NCBI RefSeq assembly: GCF_901000735.1
Contig: NC_081543.1
Coordinates: 26,679,515-26,743,514 of the forward strand
Source of the DNA: Corylus avellana
Taxonomy: Eukaryota > Streptophyta > Magnoliopsida > Fagales > Betulaceae
Reading direction: 5' to 3'
DNA length: 64,000 bases
Positions within the stretch are counted from its first letter, which is position 1. Each line of letters opens with the position of its first letter. Both the position numbers and the translations under genes were made by a program. Below the pieces are notes generated by a model. That model searched no databases, was not told the DNA's origin, and saw only the letters and a list, made by a program, of their open reading frames with translations. This document shows positions 25,251 through 37,394 of the stretch, piece by piece.

Positions 25251-25578
25251 TCTGGATATCATCCATGTATTCAACCATAAAGTCTCAATCCCACAACAGA
25301 AAAAGAGCGATCCCACCGGCAATCAAACGAAACTGAACTAAATCACATCGTTGCTGGACCAAGATATTGCCAATTGACAGCCAGATGGAACTCTTTCTAA
25401 GCCTGGTATAAAACCAGGGAGCTTGAAAGTCAAAGAGTAAATTGTTACAGTAGACCGTGACAATACAAACATCCAAGAAAAAAACGACAGTTATAATCCC
25501 ATACAAGAAAAGCCCACATCAGGTCAATCAACAAGTAACTTCAGAGACGATAGATACTTGCTATTGTATTTATATGGT

Positions 25579-28500
25579 CTATCTAGCATAGCCACTACCA
25601 CTGGCAGACAAGGAGCGCTCCTTGCGCCTCCTATGTGAGTCATAATCATCCGTCCTCCTACTGTATGGAGAGCGTGATCTTCCTCGCCGGTCCCTTGAAT
25701 AAGGATCCCTGTCTTGCCAACGGCGAGGTGAGTAGCTTCGAGACCGTCTACGACCAGATCCTGCATATTTTTTACCCCAATAAATTAGAATAACAGACAA
25801 GATTAATCCATAAATTACAGGTAACATCATTGGGATATCTTGTTTTCTCTTTTAAGTCCAACTTCTTTCCTGAAAAAGAGAGGGGAAAAGGGGGGCAAGA
25901 CAAGATTCGAACTAACTTGCTTGATATATGGGGCCCGGTACTGACATCCCAACTTAAAAAAGGAATAACAACGCAGAAGAAGATTTACATAATCAAGTGA
26001 AGGTGGGGACAAGTGACATCGCTATTAAATCTAATCTTAAAGACTTAATCAGAATAAAGTATATAACTGAAAGCACAACTGAACGCTGTGGGAACTGGGC
26101 CAGGTTTGAATAGTTCATCCTCTGCAAAAACCAACTGATCTAGGCGGACTGGATCATAATAAACTACCCTCAACTTTCAATAATCATGGTAACTGAAAGT
26201 TTCCGAAATTCATTTGATTGGCAGACCTAAGAAAGAAAAATCAGAGGTAGCCAAAAAAGTCCTAGTGTGACTGGCCACTGCTTGGTTTTAACATAGATGG
26301 GCTTCATCACACTCAATTTTATGCTCCACCAAAAATTAGGGTTTCAGCCTAAGAGTAATGTTATATACCATACAATTATCCCACTATGCTGATATGACAC
26401 TGCTAGTTCACCCTTAGATTTGCCCTTGTTAAAAGAAAAGAAAAAAAAAAAAAAAAAAAAAAAATTCAAATGGTGAATTGGCAATGCCACTTTGGTATTT
26501 AGGATAGTGGTGTGGTATGCATCATTTCTATTCAGAATAGAGGGCAAAGCACCAAAAGCTGACAAGTAAATCCTATAGCTTGTTCTAGGTCAAGGGTAAC
26601 GGGTAAAGATCTAATGGACGTCACAAAGAAAGAATTGAAGGTCTTTAATGTGCATTTGTTTCTGATACAAGTTTTCTCACTTAATAGGGTAGAGGACGCA
26701 AGCTCATTTCATAAAGAATTATAGTGCAACATAAAAGAATAACAAGTTTTCCATAAGTAAACCACAAGAGTTATTCCAGAATTTACCTCGTCTAGTATCT
26801 CTTAAACCATAATACTTTCCCGGTGTTGGTGTCCTGCCACGCTTCCTTTTTGCCTGCATTAGTACACAAATAGCAAGATAACATCATGGCAGATAAACAA
26901 GTCAACAATTTACTGAAAAAGATTACAATGCTTTTGCGACGTTGTTGTATGAAATTATATGACATTTCAAGAAGATAACAAGAATTTTTCCCTTAAAATA
27001 ATGATAATGATAATGATCCGCACAAACATTGGAAAGCTGCAAGGAATATTCTCACGCTCATTTCTGAGGGTCACCCTGCTACCCTTGCCACCATGGCATG
27101 AGTCAGCTACGTACTGAAGGCTGACAGAATTTTTTTTATTACCTTTATAGTAAGATCGGACATCCACCTCCAAAGGACTAAGCAGGATAAGATTAACAAT
27201 TTGGTGCACTCTAAGTCGTTCATCATGTCTTTAGTGTATCTCAGAACATTAAGGAAAAAGAAATATAAACAACCAGGTCAGCTACTGTTACTGATGAAGA
27301 AAGGAATAACGGGCATACAACCCTCTCCAAAATAGTCGAATTTCATTCGATCATTTTTGAATGTCGATGCAGAACTCATGTCGTGAAGGGATAGGTTCAA
27401 CTGTTAAGAGCTTAGATTGTGAATTCGATGGAGCTACACAGACCAGACCTGCTGCCACAACTTATCAGGCAACAATTCTGAAGAAAAGGAGCATACTAAG
27501 GAAAACTATGTACAAATGATTCATACTCACAACACTAACGATTTAGATCCTTTGGTAGAAACTGATACCTTTTCCACAGTAATCAATCGACCTTCAAAGA
27601 CCGAACGATTTAAATACTTGATACAACGCTCTGCATCCTCAGGTCTTTCCATAGTGACAAAGCCAAATCCACGGGATTCTCTGGTGCGAGGATCTGTAAC
27701 CAGCTGGCACTCCAAAACCTGACACCAAGATGACGATGTAATCTTTTGCAACTTGTCTCTGGAAAAGTAATCCTAAATATAATTGATTTCTTCTTTACTT
27801 GGAGATAAAGACATATGTGCTCAAGGTTTTAATCTCCATTATTAGTGATTATTACATAATAAACCTAGAGTTTGACACTGGTTTCAAATGAAATTGTAAA
27901 ATTCCAATGGCATCAATGCCCATCCTATGGTTTCAAAATCATCACAATCTGGGCTCTTAGCGAGTTTCTATTACCTAAAAGTAATCGTAACTCTAGTAAA
28001 GTGTACGAGCGACCTATATGAAACATTGAGACCCATCACATGAAAAGGAAACAGTATCTTACTTTAAACTGCACTTAAAACCTATGTCACAAACAGACCC
28101 TTCACATGAACACCATGGGGTATTTTAGTGCAAAAAGAGAAAACTCACTAAATGATGATAAGTTCATTAATCTCTCCTTACTTTTTAGGGTTTCTAAATA
28201 TGAATAAGTAGTTTTCTGAGCTTCTGTAATGTCCAAATACCATGTGCCATACGCATGAAGGATTTTAGTATCTAGATATGTCCTAAGTGCAGTTCATGTG
28301 AGTTTCCATTGTTTTTTTGTCAAAACAGCTCACTAAAAGGTCTGAATTGCAATGATTTTAAATCTGGTGCGTTGACATTGATGCAATTGAAACTTTATGG
28401 TTCAATTTGAAACCAAGGCAGGACTCTAACTTTGTGAGATAAAGGGGTATAAGAAATGACATAGTTCCAAGCTAGAATATTAGGTCTCTTACTTTAGGAA

Positions 28501-30714
28501 GAAAAAAAAGTAGGTTGATTCATGTACAGGGGCGGACCTACAGCTTGTGTTGGGGGGACGAATGTCCCCCCAAAATCTTTCCAAATTTTCTTAAATTGCC
28601 TTAAAAATTTACTCATTTTATAAATTTGTCCCTCCAAAATGATATTTTGTCCCCCCAAAATAATATTTGTATCCCCTTTTAATTTTTTTTCTTAGTTTTG
28701 CTCCCCCAAAATAATATATGTGTCCATTTTAATTATTTTTTATAGTTTTGCTCCCCCAAAATAATAATATTTGTTTTCCCTTTATTTCTTTTTTCTTTTT
28801 ATTTTATTTTTAAAAAAACTTTGCCCCCTCCTTCAATACAAAAAACCTAAAATACCCAATTCATTTAGTTTCCCTCTATATTCTAGTTGGCTTCTAATTA
28901 AAAACTCAATTGGATTTAGGACTTTGATTGAATATGTGAATAAAAAAAGTTAAATGGTTTGGGATCTTTGAGTAGCTTCTAACCAACAATCACAAAAAAA
29001 AAAAAAAAAAAAACCAACAATCAATTTTTTGAATAGTTATTTTGACATCATTTAGGTTTATAATATTTGTTTTGACATCACAAATTAAATGGTTTAATCA
29101 TTTATGATTGCACCATTGTTTGACTCGACTTTTAGCATTTCTCTTCTTGTTATTTGGGGCTTGTGGGGATTGTTACGAAAAATAGTTAACACTCAAAGGT
29201 ACTTTTTTTCTTAGACCCTATAAATCGTGTCTAATTTATTTTGCTAGTTTTTTTTTTTTTTAATTTTTTTTATTCTACGCTATTTTGCTAGTTTTTTATA
29301 TTATTATGTATTTGTGATGCCATGAGATTAGATGTAACACTTCTATGCATTTATTTTATACAAACATACATATAAAGAGATTATGTGTATCTATAAGCTT
29401 TTGTATTTATACAAGTCCGTCCATTTCCCCAACCCAAAAAAAAAAAAAAAATTCTGTCCCCCCATACCTCAAATCCTAGTTCCACCCCTGCTCATGTATA
29501 TATCCAATGATGGCTGATTAGCTGCAACCACCGCTACTTGCATTTAGAACACTGTTATAACCTCTACATGTTAATCTCCTCTTCCAGTTTAATTCCATCC
29601 ACATTTATAGCAGATCAAATAATCAATATCCATTTTCTACATGTTCAGCAAAACCAATTCTAAAAGCATTTAATGGACTTATGAATACCTAGGCATTTGG
29701 CAAAACAAGGCTACTAACAGGAGGTGTTATTTTTCCAAAGAAGAGTACTACACATCCCAAATGTTGGTTCTCAAATGATGTGTCACCATCTCATGAGATT
29801 TATTATTTTGGGAAGTGTATCACCAACTCATGAGATAGTGATACATCATTTGAGAACCAAATTTTGGGAAACAAATTTGAGATGTGTAGCATTTCTCTTT
29901 TCCAAAAGCCACACCACCTCAGTTTCAAAGTTTTTTTTTTTTTTTTTTTTTTTAATTTTTATTTTTAAAGCATTTTAATGGGTTGTTTCAAATATAAACA
30001 TCTACGTTCAACCACACAGTGGCAGAAACCCCAAACTGTAGCCACAGCAATCAAATTGGATGCAGATAAATTTTAATCAATATTTGGAACTCACTGTATG
30101 TTACTAGTAATTAAACCATGTTATACAAAGACAAGTTATGCCCGCAACACTGAATAAAATAACTTATATAACAAGAACCACACCTTCCCTTCTTTGCTAA
30201 AAAACTTCTCAAGATCAGTGGTAGAAACCCTTGTGGACAATCCTGTTACGTACAAGTTATTCCCCGGATTGGCTGCACCATCAGAGTCACGACTCCTGTA
30301 GCAAGAGCACTTGACTTATCATATAAACTAACACATTTCATAAAGCAAGCGTCTCCAAAGCAACACATTTTTTATCACAGCATAACACACATACACCATC
30401 TGGGTAAACACGCTTCTACTTCAATATACCCCTAAAGCTTAAACTTAGTTAACTGAGAACAAATTGCATACCTTGACCGACTTCTCCTCGACCTCGACAA
30501 TGATCTTGACCTTGGCCGATGACGTCTGCCAGGTGAAACAGAGTCCCTTGGCGAAACAGACCTAGGAGTTCAAACACCAAAAAAGAGCTATTAACTCATA
30601 ACCAGACCCATATGAACAAAATTGAAAATTGTACTTAAAAAGGAAACTCAAAAACAAAAAAACAAAACAAAACCATTGAAATGAAACTCACCTTCCTTCC
30701 CTTGAGTATGGCAT
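25579..30714 (-). CDS. SR45A: SR45a-like serine/arginine-rich splicing factor
   Basis: Six phase-consistent coding exons on the minus strand: 30692-30714, 30472-30561, 30184-30295, 27569-27718, 26787-26853 and 25579-25760, about 207 residues. The ATG directly follows an acceptor (TACTAATAG). Residues 8-46 are RS-rich. The RRM spans about residues 50-125, with RNP2 LYVTGL (52-57) and RNP1 RGFGFVTM (91-98). It continues AKRKRGRTPTPGKYYG into a C-terminal RS domain ending SGSGYAR. This order is that of the transformer-2-like SR45a family, nuclear pre-mRNA splicing regulators. The 2.5-kb intron between the RNP2 and RNP1 exons (27719-30183) holds two transposons. The 3' UTR probably runs to about 25250. 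No disabling change seen. Confidence 0.94.
28527..29490. mobile_element. Non-autonomous hAT element in the large SR45a intron
   Basis: The 964-bp unit begins CAGGGGCGGACCTA and ends TAGTTCCACCCCTG, matching terminal inverted repeats. It is flanked by TTCATGTA (28519-28526) and CTCATGTA (29491-29498), an 8-bp target duplication with one mismatch, as made by hAT transposases. The ends are rich in CCCCCCAAAA-type repeats. No transposase frame. Confidence 0.88.
29738..29902. mobile_element. Foldback MITE in the large SR45a intron
   Basis: Two arms of about 75 bases form an inverted repeat (left GGTTCTCAAATGATGTGTCAC, right approximately its complement around GATACATCATTTGAGAACC). There is little loop and no coding capacity. 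A T-run follows at 29932-29954. Confidence 0.75.
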
Positions 30715-31460
30715 CTATTAGTACACAAAAACAAGAAGATATCAGACACCCCTTAATATCACTGAATTTGAACTATGACTATCATATACATACTATTTAT
30801 GTACGTTTGTACTTATATACGCATATGGGTATGCATGTATGTATATATTAAAGCTAAAAATTTCAGTAAGTTAAAATTTTGTACTTCCAGAGCACACACA
30901 CAACTTGACAGAGACGACGAGACACGCGCACATGCACGAGCATAACCAACTTAGGTATATGGAGGAGCTAAGCTCAACCGATTAAGATTCCACACAATCC
31001 AAAACTTACAATTCCAAAAAGCCCCCTTTTCTCTTCAAATTTCCTGCATTTTCTCAGCAACCAAGCAGAGAAAAACCCAAAAATTCCAAAAAAAAAAAAA
31101 AAACCAATAGAAACACATACACCTAATGTAATTCGAAATTACACCAAAATACCTAATCTTTTGCTTTTGGGATTTGCACGAACTCATATCGGATTGAAAA
31201 AAAAAATCGGACTTTATTCATCAAAGGAACAAAATCAAGCAACCTAAGTGGAAGCTTTACCTTTGGTTGAAGATTCTCTGAGTCAACTCGGATGCCCCAA
31301 CTCAGTGAGCAAAATGTCTCTGATTGAAGAGAGAAAAGAACGAAAAGCTTTGCTAAGAGCGAGTGGTATTTGTGCGGTGCTTCGCACGTGTAGAACTGGA
31401 AAAAGATAGGCTCAGTATATTGGGCCTTGGGCTCTTTCTTAAGGCCCACGGTTTCAAGGG
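30715..31460 (-). promoter_or_regulatory. Leader, 5' UTR intron and promoter of the SR45a-like gene
   Basis: On the minus strand the leader exon ends with CCAAAG/GTAAAG near 31261, and a 5' UTR intron runs to the acceptor immediately before the ATG at 30714. Upstream, at about 31410-31435, lie closely spaced GGGCC/TGGGC motifs (GGCCCAATA and AAGGCCCACGG around GGGCTC), typical plant site II elements. Transcription probably starts near 31380. Confidence 0.6.
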
Positions 31461-32608
31461 GGAAAATCCGGAACTTTTAAATATAATTGGGATATTTTTG
31501 TGAAGGAAATTAGAAAATTTGGTGGAGATTTGGGGAATTACCGAAAGAGTAATACTAAATACTATATTTTTATTTTATTGGGTTGGTGTGTTAGTACCAT
31601 TTAGTTTTTAGATCCACCCTTATTTAAAAAAAAAAAAAAAAAAAAAATCTAAGAGCGAATGAGCACAAACGCCTCGACACATAATTGATTTAATTTGGTT
31701 TTGAAACATAGTTGAAATGAAATAGGCCAATTTGGTTTTTTCTTTTATATATGTAAGTCCAAGTTGGAACTAATTTGAGATTTGTTTTATATATACTTTG
31801 AATGAAAAGCCTATGAGTGATAGTTGAAGCATTGGCATGGATTATGCGGAATAAAATCTTCTTTATTTCACTTGAAATTGAGAAGATCATTTTTCATAAT
31901 TAAATTAGATTTCAAAATTTTAATTATGTATATGTTATTATGTTGTCACATCACGTAACATCATGTTTAAATGACTTGGTACACTGTTAGATGCAAGGCA
32001 ATAGTGCAAAAAATATAATGTCAATTTGAATTGTAAACAAATTTAACTCGCAAGTATACAAATTGTGAGTATATTTGTTCGAAATGTTTTTAAGGAAACA
32101 AAAGTTTAAATCACTTAAAACATATTACGTTAGCCGGTGGTATGACACGGGTATAATATATGTTTGAAGAGTATCATTATTCTATATTTTTGGCACATCT
32201 ATGTTCTTAGTTAGACACAAAGATGTTTTCTTAGTTTTAATCCACGAATAATTTACAATTGTTTAGGCATAGGAAAACCATCCCCTCTGTTCGCATTCTC
32301 ACAAACTCAATAGAAAAAACATGTTTATTATCGAACACAAGCATTTATTAGGTTACATAAAAACACTCAAAACTAGTATATATTCAAGAATGCATATGGA
32401 TTCTGAAAGATTGAAACTCATTATTTGAGGAGAGAAGGATGTCATACACAAAATCTGAATATTCACTTAGATATTGAGCTTCCTCATTAGAACTTAAATT
32501 AGCATTTATGAGTTTCATTGAAGATAAAAATAAAAGTGAGCAAATAAATGAAAATACTCTCTCTCTCTCTCTCTCTCTCTTTAATATTATGAGAACTTGA
32601 CACGGCTA
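31461..32608. other. AT-rich sequence upstream of SR45a (copy 1)
   Basis: No gene recognised. Contains A-runs (31626-31647), a short CT microsatellite (32556-32581), and otherwise unique-looking AT-rich DNA shared with copy 2. Confidence 0.6.
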
Positions 32609-32713
32609 TTTTTTTTTTTTTTTGACATATCCATACAAGAGGAGGGAATTTGAACTAGAGACTTCCGTTTCATGAGGCGTGGTCTCTAGCCGACTAAACT
32701 ACTTTTGGGAGAC
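32609..32713 (-). mobile_element. tRNA-derived SINE insertion (copy 1)
   Basis: About 105 bp flanked by the 14-bp direct repeat ACTTGACACGGCTA (32595-32608 and 32714-32727), with a T-run next to the left repeat, i.e. a poly(A) tail on the minus strand. On that strand, GTAGTTTAGTCGGCTAG resembles a Pol III A box and AGTTCAAATTCCC a B box. This is a small tRNA-derived SINE. Confidence 0.8.
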
Positions 32714-32946
32714 ACTTGACACGGCTAATTAAGGTATATATATTGAAGCAAGGATTAATTAATTTGGTTCACTTGTTTTATTTTGAGAAATGTTATACTT
32801 CTTTATGGTGTTCTCCTTATTCTACGTGAATATTTATTATTTATTTATTTTTTTAAAAAAGATGAAAAAACTTACCCCACCGGTTCCTCATATTTTTTTG
32901 GGTAAATATATTATAAATCCCTGAGTCAACCCGCCAAAACTGTAAA

Positions 32947-33046
32947 NNNNNNNNNNNNNNNNNNNNNNNNNNNNNNNNNNNNNNNNNNNNNNNNNNNNNN
33001 NNNNNNNNNNNNNNNNNNNNNNNNNNNNNNNNNNNNNNNNNNNNNN
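32947..33046. other. Assembly gap 1 (100 N)
   Basis: A round 100-base N run, usually meaning unknown length. Comparison with copy 2 implies it may hide up to about 5.4 kb, equivalent to 40999-46411. Confidence 0.97.
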
Positions 33047-33354
33047 TGATGGAGGGTCTTTCTCGTCTTTCGTTGGTTTGGCCATGGGGTGGCTTTGGCC
33101 ACCCCCAACCGGCCCTCGAAGCCACCCCCATGGCTCACTTGGGGGTGGCCGGCCACCCCATATATTTTTAATATTTATTTTATTATTTTATTATTTTGTT
33201 TTATATTTTATTTTTAAACTTTAAATAATATTTTAATATTTTATTTTTAGTGAAAAACGTGGTGGATTGTAAACCCTTGGATGATATTGAAGGGCAGGAT
33301 TTCAAAAAGTTTTGGCTGGCAATTTTTTCCCCATTGCTGGGATCTTGATCCATG
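33047..33354. mobile_element. Right end of the second TIR element (copy 1)
   Basis: Matches 46412-46713 of copy 2: a GTGGC-rich core followed by an AT-rich inverted-repeat arm ending near GCTGGGATCTTGAT. The left part is lost in gap 1. Confidence 0.75.
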
Positions 33355-35587
33355 GATAGATTAGGAAGGCCGAAAAGAGAAGTACAAAGAAGTTATGTTG
33401 ATATTAAAAAAAAAATGCATGCACTACAATATTTCACCTTAATGTCAAGGGACTGAAAACTTTCTAGATTCATTTCATTTATAAAAATTTATAAATTCAT
33501 TAATTTCAACGTTATATGTTTTAGGCAAATTTATTACATAAAAGACAGGTTAGTACTTGTTTGGTATTATTCGCACACGACATGTTTGATAAAATGTGTG
33601 AATCAGATGTATCCCTTTGGTTAAATACACGTATGTAGTTACAGATGAGATACAAATCAGTACAACTGTTTTTGAAATACAAAATTCATGCTAATCTTTA
33701 TCTTTGAGTTCTTGCTTGTTATCCTTATCTGGCAATATTCTTACCTAATTGAAAGAGTTTATCTTCAATAACTAAAATTACTATATTTGCAAGATATCAA
33801 GCTTGTTCTTGGCTGGCTATAAATATGAGATAAACCTTTATACCATTTCATACCTTTTGAGGTTAAGTTGCAATACTGTAGTAGTACGTACACTATTTTA
33901 TCTCATGCATGAAAGCTGCATAGAGAAAGCTGCGGAGTATTTCATATTGAGATAAACATATATATCTTTTAGAGAAGCGTTGCATATTCATCTCTTGCCC
34001 ATCTGATGTTCATCGATCTCGTTCACAATTGAATCTATGAAACTCATATGTGAGTCCCACAGATTCAATGGTTGATTTGCTCATCTCAATATGAAATAGA
34101 TCTGCAGCTTTCTCTCTCCTTTCGGTGGCCTCCCTAGTTTTTTGTTTTGATGTTATTTCCTCCACTAGTATTGTTTTCTCTGCTTCATATAAGTGTTCTT
34201 TCTTTTTCTTTTTGTTAAGTTTACTTACACTGCAGTATCAAATTTCATATAATTTACTGCTAAAAAAGGAAAATATTAATTGTTGTTTAGATTCAATAGA
34301 GAATGAATAAAATTCAAACTTCTATCTGTTAAGTTTATTTACATTGCAATACAAAATTTTGTACCACTTACTCATTATTATTTATTGATTTGAAAAGAAA
34401 AGATTCATTAGAGAACAATTTTTTGACATTCAAACTTTAGAAGATAGTTCACACTTTTTCTTATTAGTGTAAGATCATCATTTTTTTCTACTTTCTCTCA
34501 TACTCTCTCCATTCAGCTTCTTCTAAGATACCTTATTGACTTTGGCATCTGAGGCTTTTTGCTGGCCCCCTTTTGGCTGGTGTCACTTCGATAGTCTTTC
34601 TTTGTTTTGCAGGTTACTTGTTGCCGATTCGACCATTCAAAAAAATTGCTTCACCAGTACTAAACTTTCTTGAGTTAGGCCTTAGGCTAAGCCTTTTTTT
34701 TGCAACTTAATTACAAGTACCCTACTTAAACTTGGGTTACTATAAATTCTGTAAAATGTATTGTGAGATATCTTGTGGTGAGATGAAGAATGTAACCTAG
34801 CTATTAGATACAAAGTGGTGGCATTTTCTAGACTCCAACTCATTGTTTTGGGGCAAACGTCCTTAAGGTGAATGCCATGATCAGGTGCACATGTGGTATA
34901 TATATAGAAGAGTTATTATGTGTGAAAAATTAAACAATAAATTTGATAGATAAATTAATTTGTTTAGTGACAGGCGTGATAGTAAGGAATTTATAGTAAA
35001 AGCTGTAGTACTCTTAATAACACTCAAATTTAATTATTTAATAGCTGATATGATAAGTGTCATATGAAGTACTATGTTATTTTGTAAGGAAGTTGTAGTA
35101 AAAGCTACCTGTTAAGCAACTATTTGCTAGAGTCGCAGCATTTTATACCATCCAATATAAACAGAGAAAAAGTTACCTAGGATAAAAAATTACTAAACTA
35201 GAAGAATTTAAAACAGGCAATTATATTCATATTTGGCCTGTTCTAATGACTTGTGGAACACCCCCTAAATTTAGGATAATCTTTTGCCATCAATATTCTA
35301 TGATTTGTCTACTGCTTCACTTTTGACTTTATAGGTATACCAACAATGGCCATTGCATCTTTCACCTTTATCACAAAGGAAAATTCATTTTATGAGAGTG
35401 TTGTTTGACCACATCAATCAAAACCAAAAGAAAGTGAAAAAATTAAAAAATAAACCAATTGGTATAAGATTACCCCAAAAAAGAAAAAAAGAAAAAAGAA
35501 AAAAAAAACTTATTAAATGGCATAATTACATGATATTTGTCCAGAAATATGCTACATAGTTTGTAAATAATTAAATGCTCCATACTC
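33355..35587. other. Non-coding sequence 3' of the DUF3522 pseudogene (copy 1)
   Basis: No gene seen. AT-rich, with short T- and A-rich runs; corresponds to 46714-48949 in copy 2. The part next to 35588 should include the 3' UTR of the membrane-protein gene. Confidence 0.55.
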
Positions 35588-37205
35588 TCAAGGCAATGAT
35601 TCCTGCTGAGTTAGTTCATATGATGTCATAGCTGGTGCTTCTTGATTGTCAGCATTTGGAGTGTTTGCTTTTGAACAAACAAAGAAAAAGGGACTGGTGT
35701 ATATAGAGATGTGCCAAGTGCTGAAAAATAAATGCACAATTAAAAAAATAGGATATGAAGATGATCATATTTATGTAAGAACTATGGTCTACTTTGTACC
35801 TGTGCCAAATCCAATAGTTTTGATTATTTTCCATACTCCGACTTAATGCAGCCATGGAAAATGCAATGAAACCAAGCAGTACAAAACCCTAGTGGAAGTG
35901 TCTATAGATTGTCTTTATAAGATCAAGGAATTGTACTTAAAAACTCTGCCATCTACCAAGAGAAAAGATTCTTATTATCCTTTAGCCTTCTATAAAATTG
36001 TTATTCGCATAAAGAGTTCATCAATATGTTATGTAGCATCCATGTCTCATATTGAGAAGATAAGTAGCCTATATAGAATAGGTGTTTATAAAGATACTCA
36101 TGGGTGCTAAGTCTATATTTACCAATCCTTTTAGGGTGATGCGCAAATGTGGTTAGTGCTTTTTCTTTGATTGTTATATGTTAAATATAAGTGCATACCT
36201 TTCAGGTATCTTTAACAAGGATTTTGATGGAAGTGAAAATGTTCTATATCGAGTGCAGAATTGTATCAGCCATCCAACAAGAAATGCCAAAGCACCTATT
36301 GCTAGTACAATAACAATATTTATGGACCTGCATGGTTATAGAGTGGTTAGATACACCATTATCTTGTTAAATAGACCATCTAAGGTCATCAATAGTTTCC
36401 AATCTTGCCAATACCTGGTTGCGCCACCAACAGTTAGGAGTGCAGTAATAATGGCTGCAAGTGTATGAATTGTCCATTTTGCAGTTTCACTAATAGTAGT
36501 CAGGTATACAAAAGTGCTCACCACAGCCATGAAAGAAAGCCAGAAGTCCATAAACTGAAACCAAAGTAGTACTGAAACTTGATATCAAAACTTAGAAATA
36601 GTAGAAGTGATGAAGATGTCTAGATCATATCATGTACCTGTAGCACATGAAATGGTAGAGCACACCAGCAACCTACATCACATGCATGATACAATGCGCT
36701 TGAAATTCCACTAGACATGAAGATGACCCACTCTGCACATACCTGCATAAGGTAACAAAACATATATAATTTGCATATTAAGAGTGTCATGATTAGCAGT
36801 TTTCAGATACAATTTATTCTGAACCAAGCCATCATGAATTGGATCTTACCTTCTTTTGAAGGACCTTAAGGCTTTGTTTGGTAATGGGGATGGGGTTGGC
36901 CTAAACACTGTTCATCACCATTTCCCAAAAAAATCAACATCAAAACATTCTAACTTTTTCACTTTTAATATCAAATCATTCACTTTTTATTATTATTCAA
37001 ATAAAAAAATCACTACAAAACAAAACTTTTTCACTTTTCTATATCACTTTTTCATTTTTTTAATACCAAACATTCTTATTTTTTTTCACATCAATCTACA
37101 TCAACTACAGTGTTTAGGCCATCCCATTTGCCAAACACCCCCTAAAAGCAGGAAGTAAGGCTGCAGCATTTGATGCAATAAGAAAAATCTCATGCCATCT
37201 CTGCT
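35588..37205 (-). pseudogene. 3' half of a DUF3522/PGAP6-like gene (copy 1)
   Basis: Six exons matching exons 9-14 of the gene at 48950-62288: 36850-37205 (interrupted), 36638-36742, 36415-36554, 36199-36327, 35800-35952 and 35588-35720. They encode the multi-pass membrane domain: EWVIFMSSGISSAFYHACD, FMDFWLSFMAVVSTFVYL, IGALAFLVGWLIQF, NYWIWHR, then YTSPFFFVCSK and a polar tail. The first of these exons is split by a MITE (36870-37142), and an in-frame TAG at 35889-35891 replaces the Trp normally before GFVLLGF. The 5' exons are missing because the copy ends at gap 2. Unlike copy 2, its first exon reads CAG, not TAG, at the beginning. Confidence 0.88.
36870..37142. mobile_element. Tourist-like MITE in an exon, present only in copy 1
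   Basis: 273 bp with ends GGCTTTGTTTGGTAATGGGG and CCCATTTGCCAAACACCCCC, imperfect inverted repeats. It is flanked by TAA on both sides (36867-36869 and 37143-37145). The matching site in copy 2 (about 50231) is empty with one TAA. The 3-bp TAA duplication and TTTGG-type ends point to the PIF/Harbinger group. Confidence 0.9.
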
Positions 37206-37394
37206 CTACATTAGATTTCAACTCATCCATTAGCATTTCAACTCATACATGCTACATAAAAAAGAATAGGAAATTGACAATACACCATTTTCAAATTGAT
37301 CAATTACCAACATCAATGATAAACATCCCAATATGGCACATTCATTACTCAAATCAGGAAAAAAAAAAAAGAAGAAAAAAAAAAGAGAGCAAAT

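Noticed and set aside
32853..33156. Minus-strand open frames across gap 1
   Set aside because: Artefacts of translating N; the flanking sequence is transposon arm and GTGGC core.
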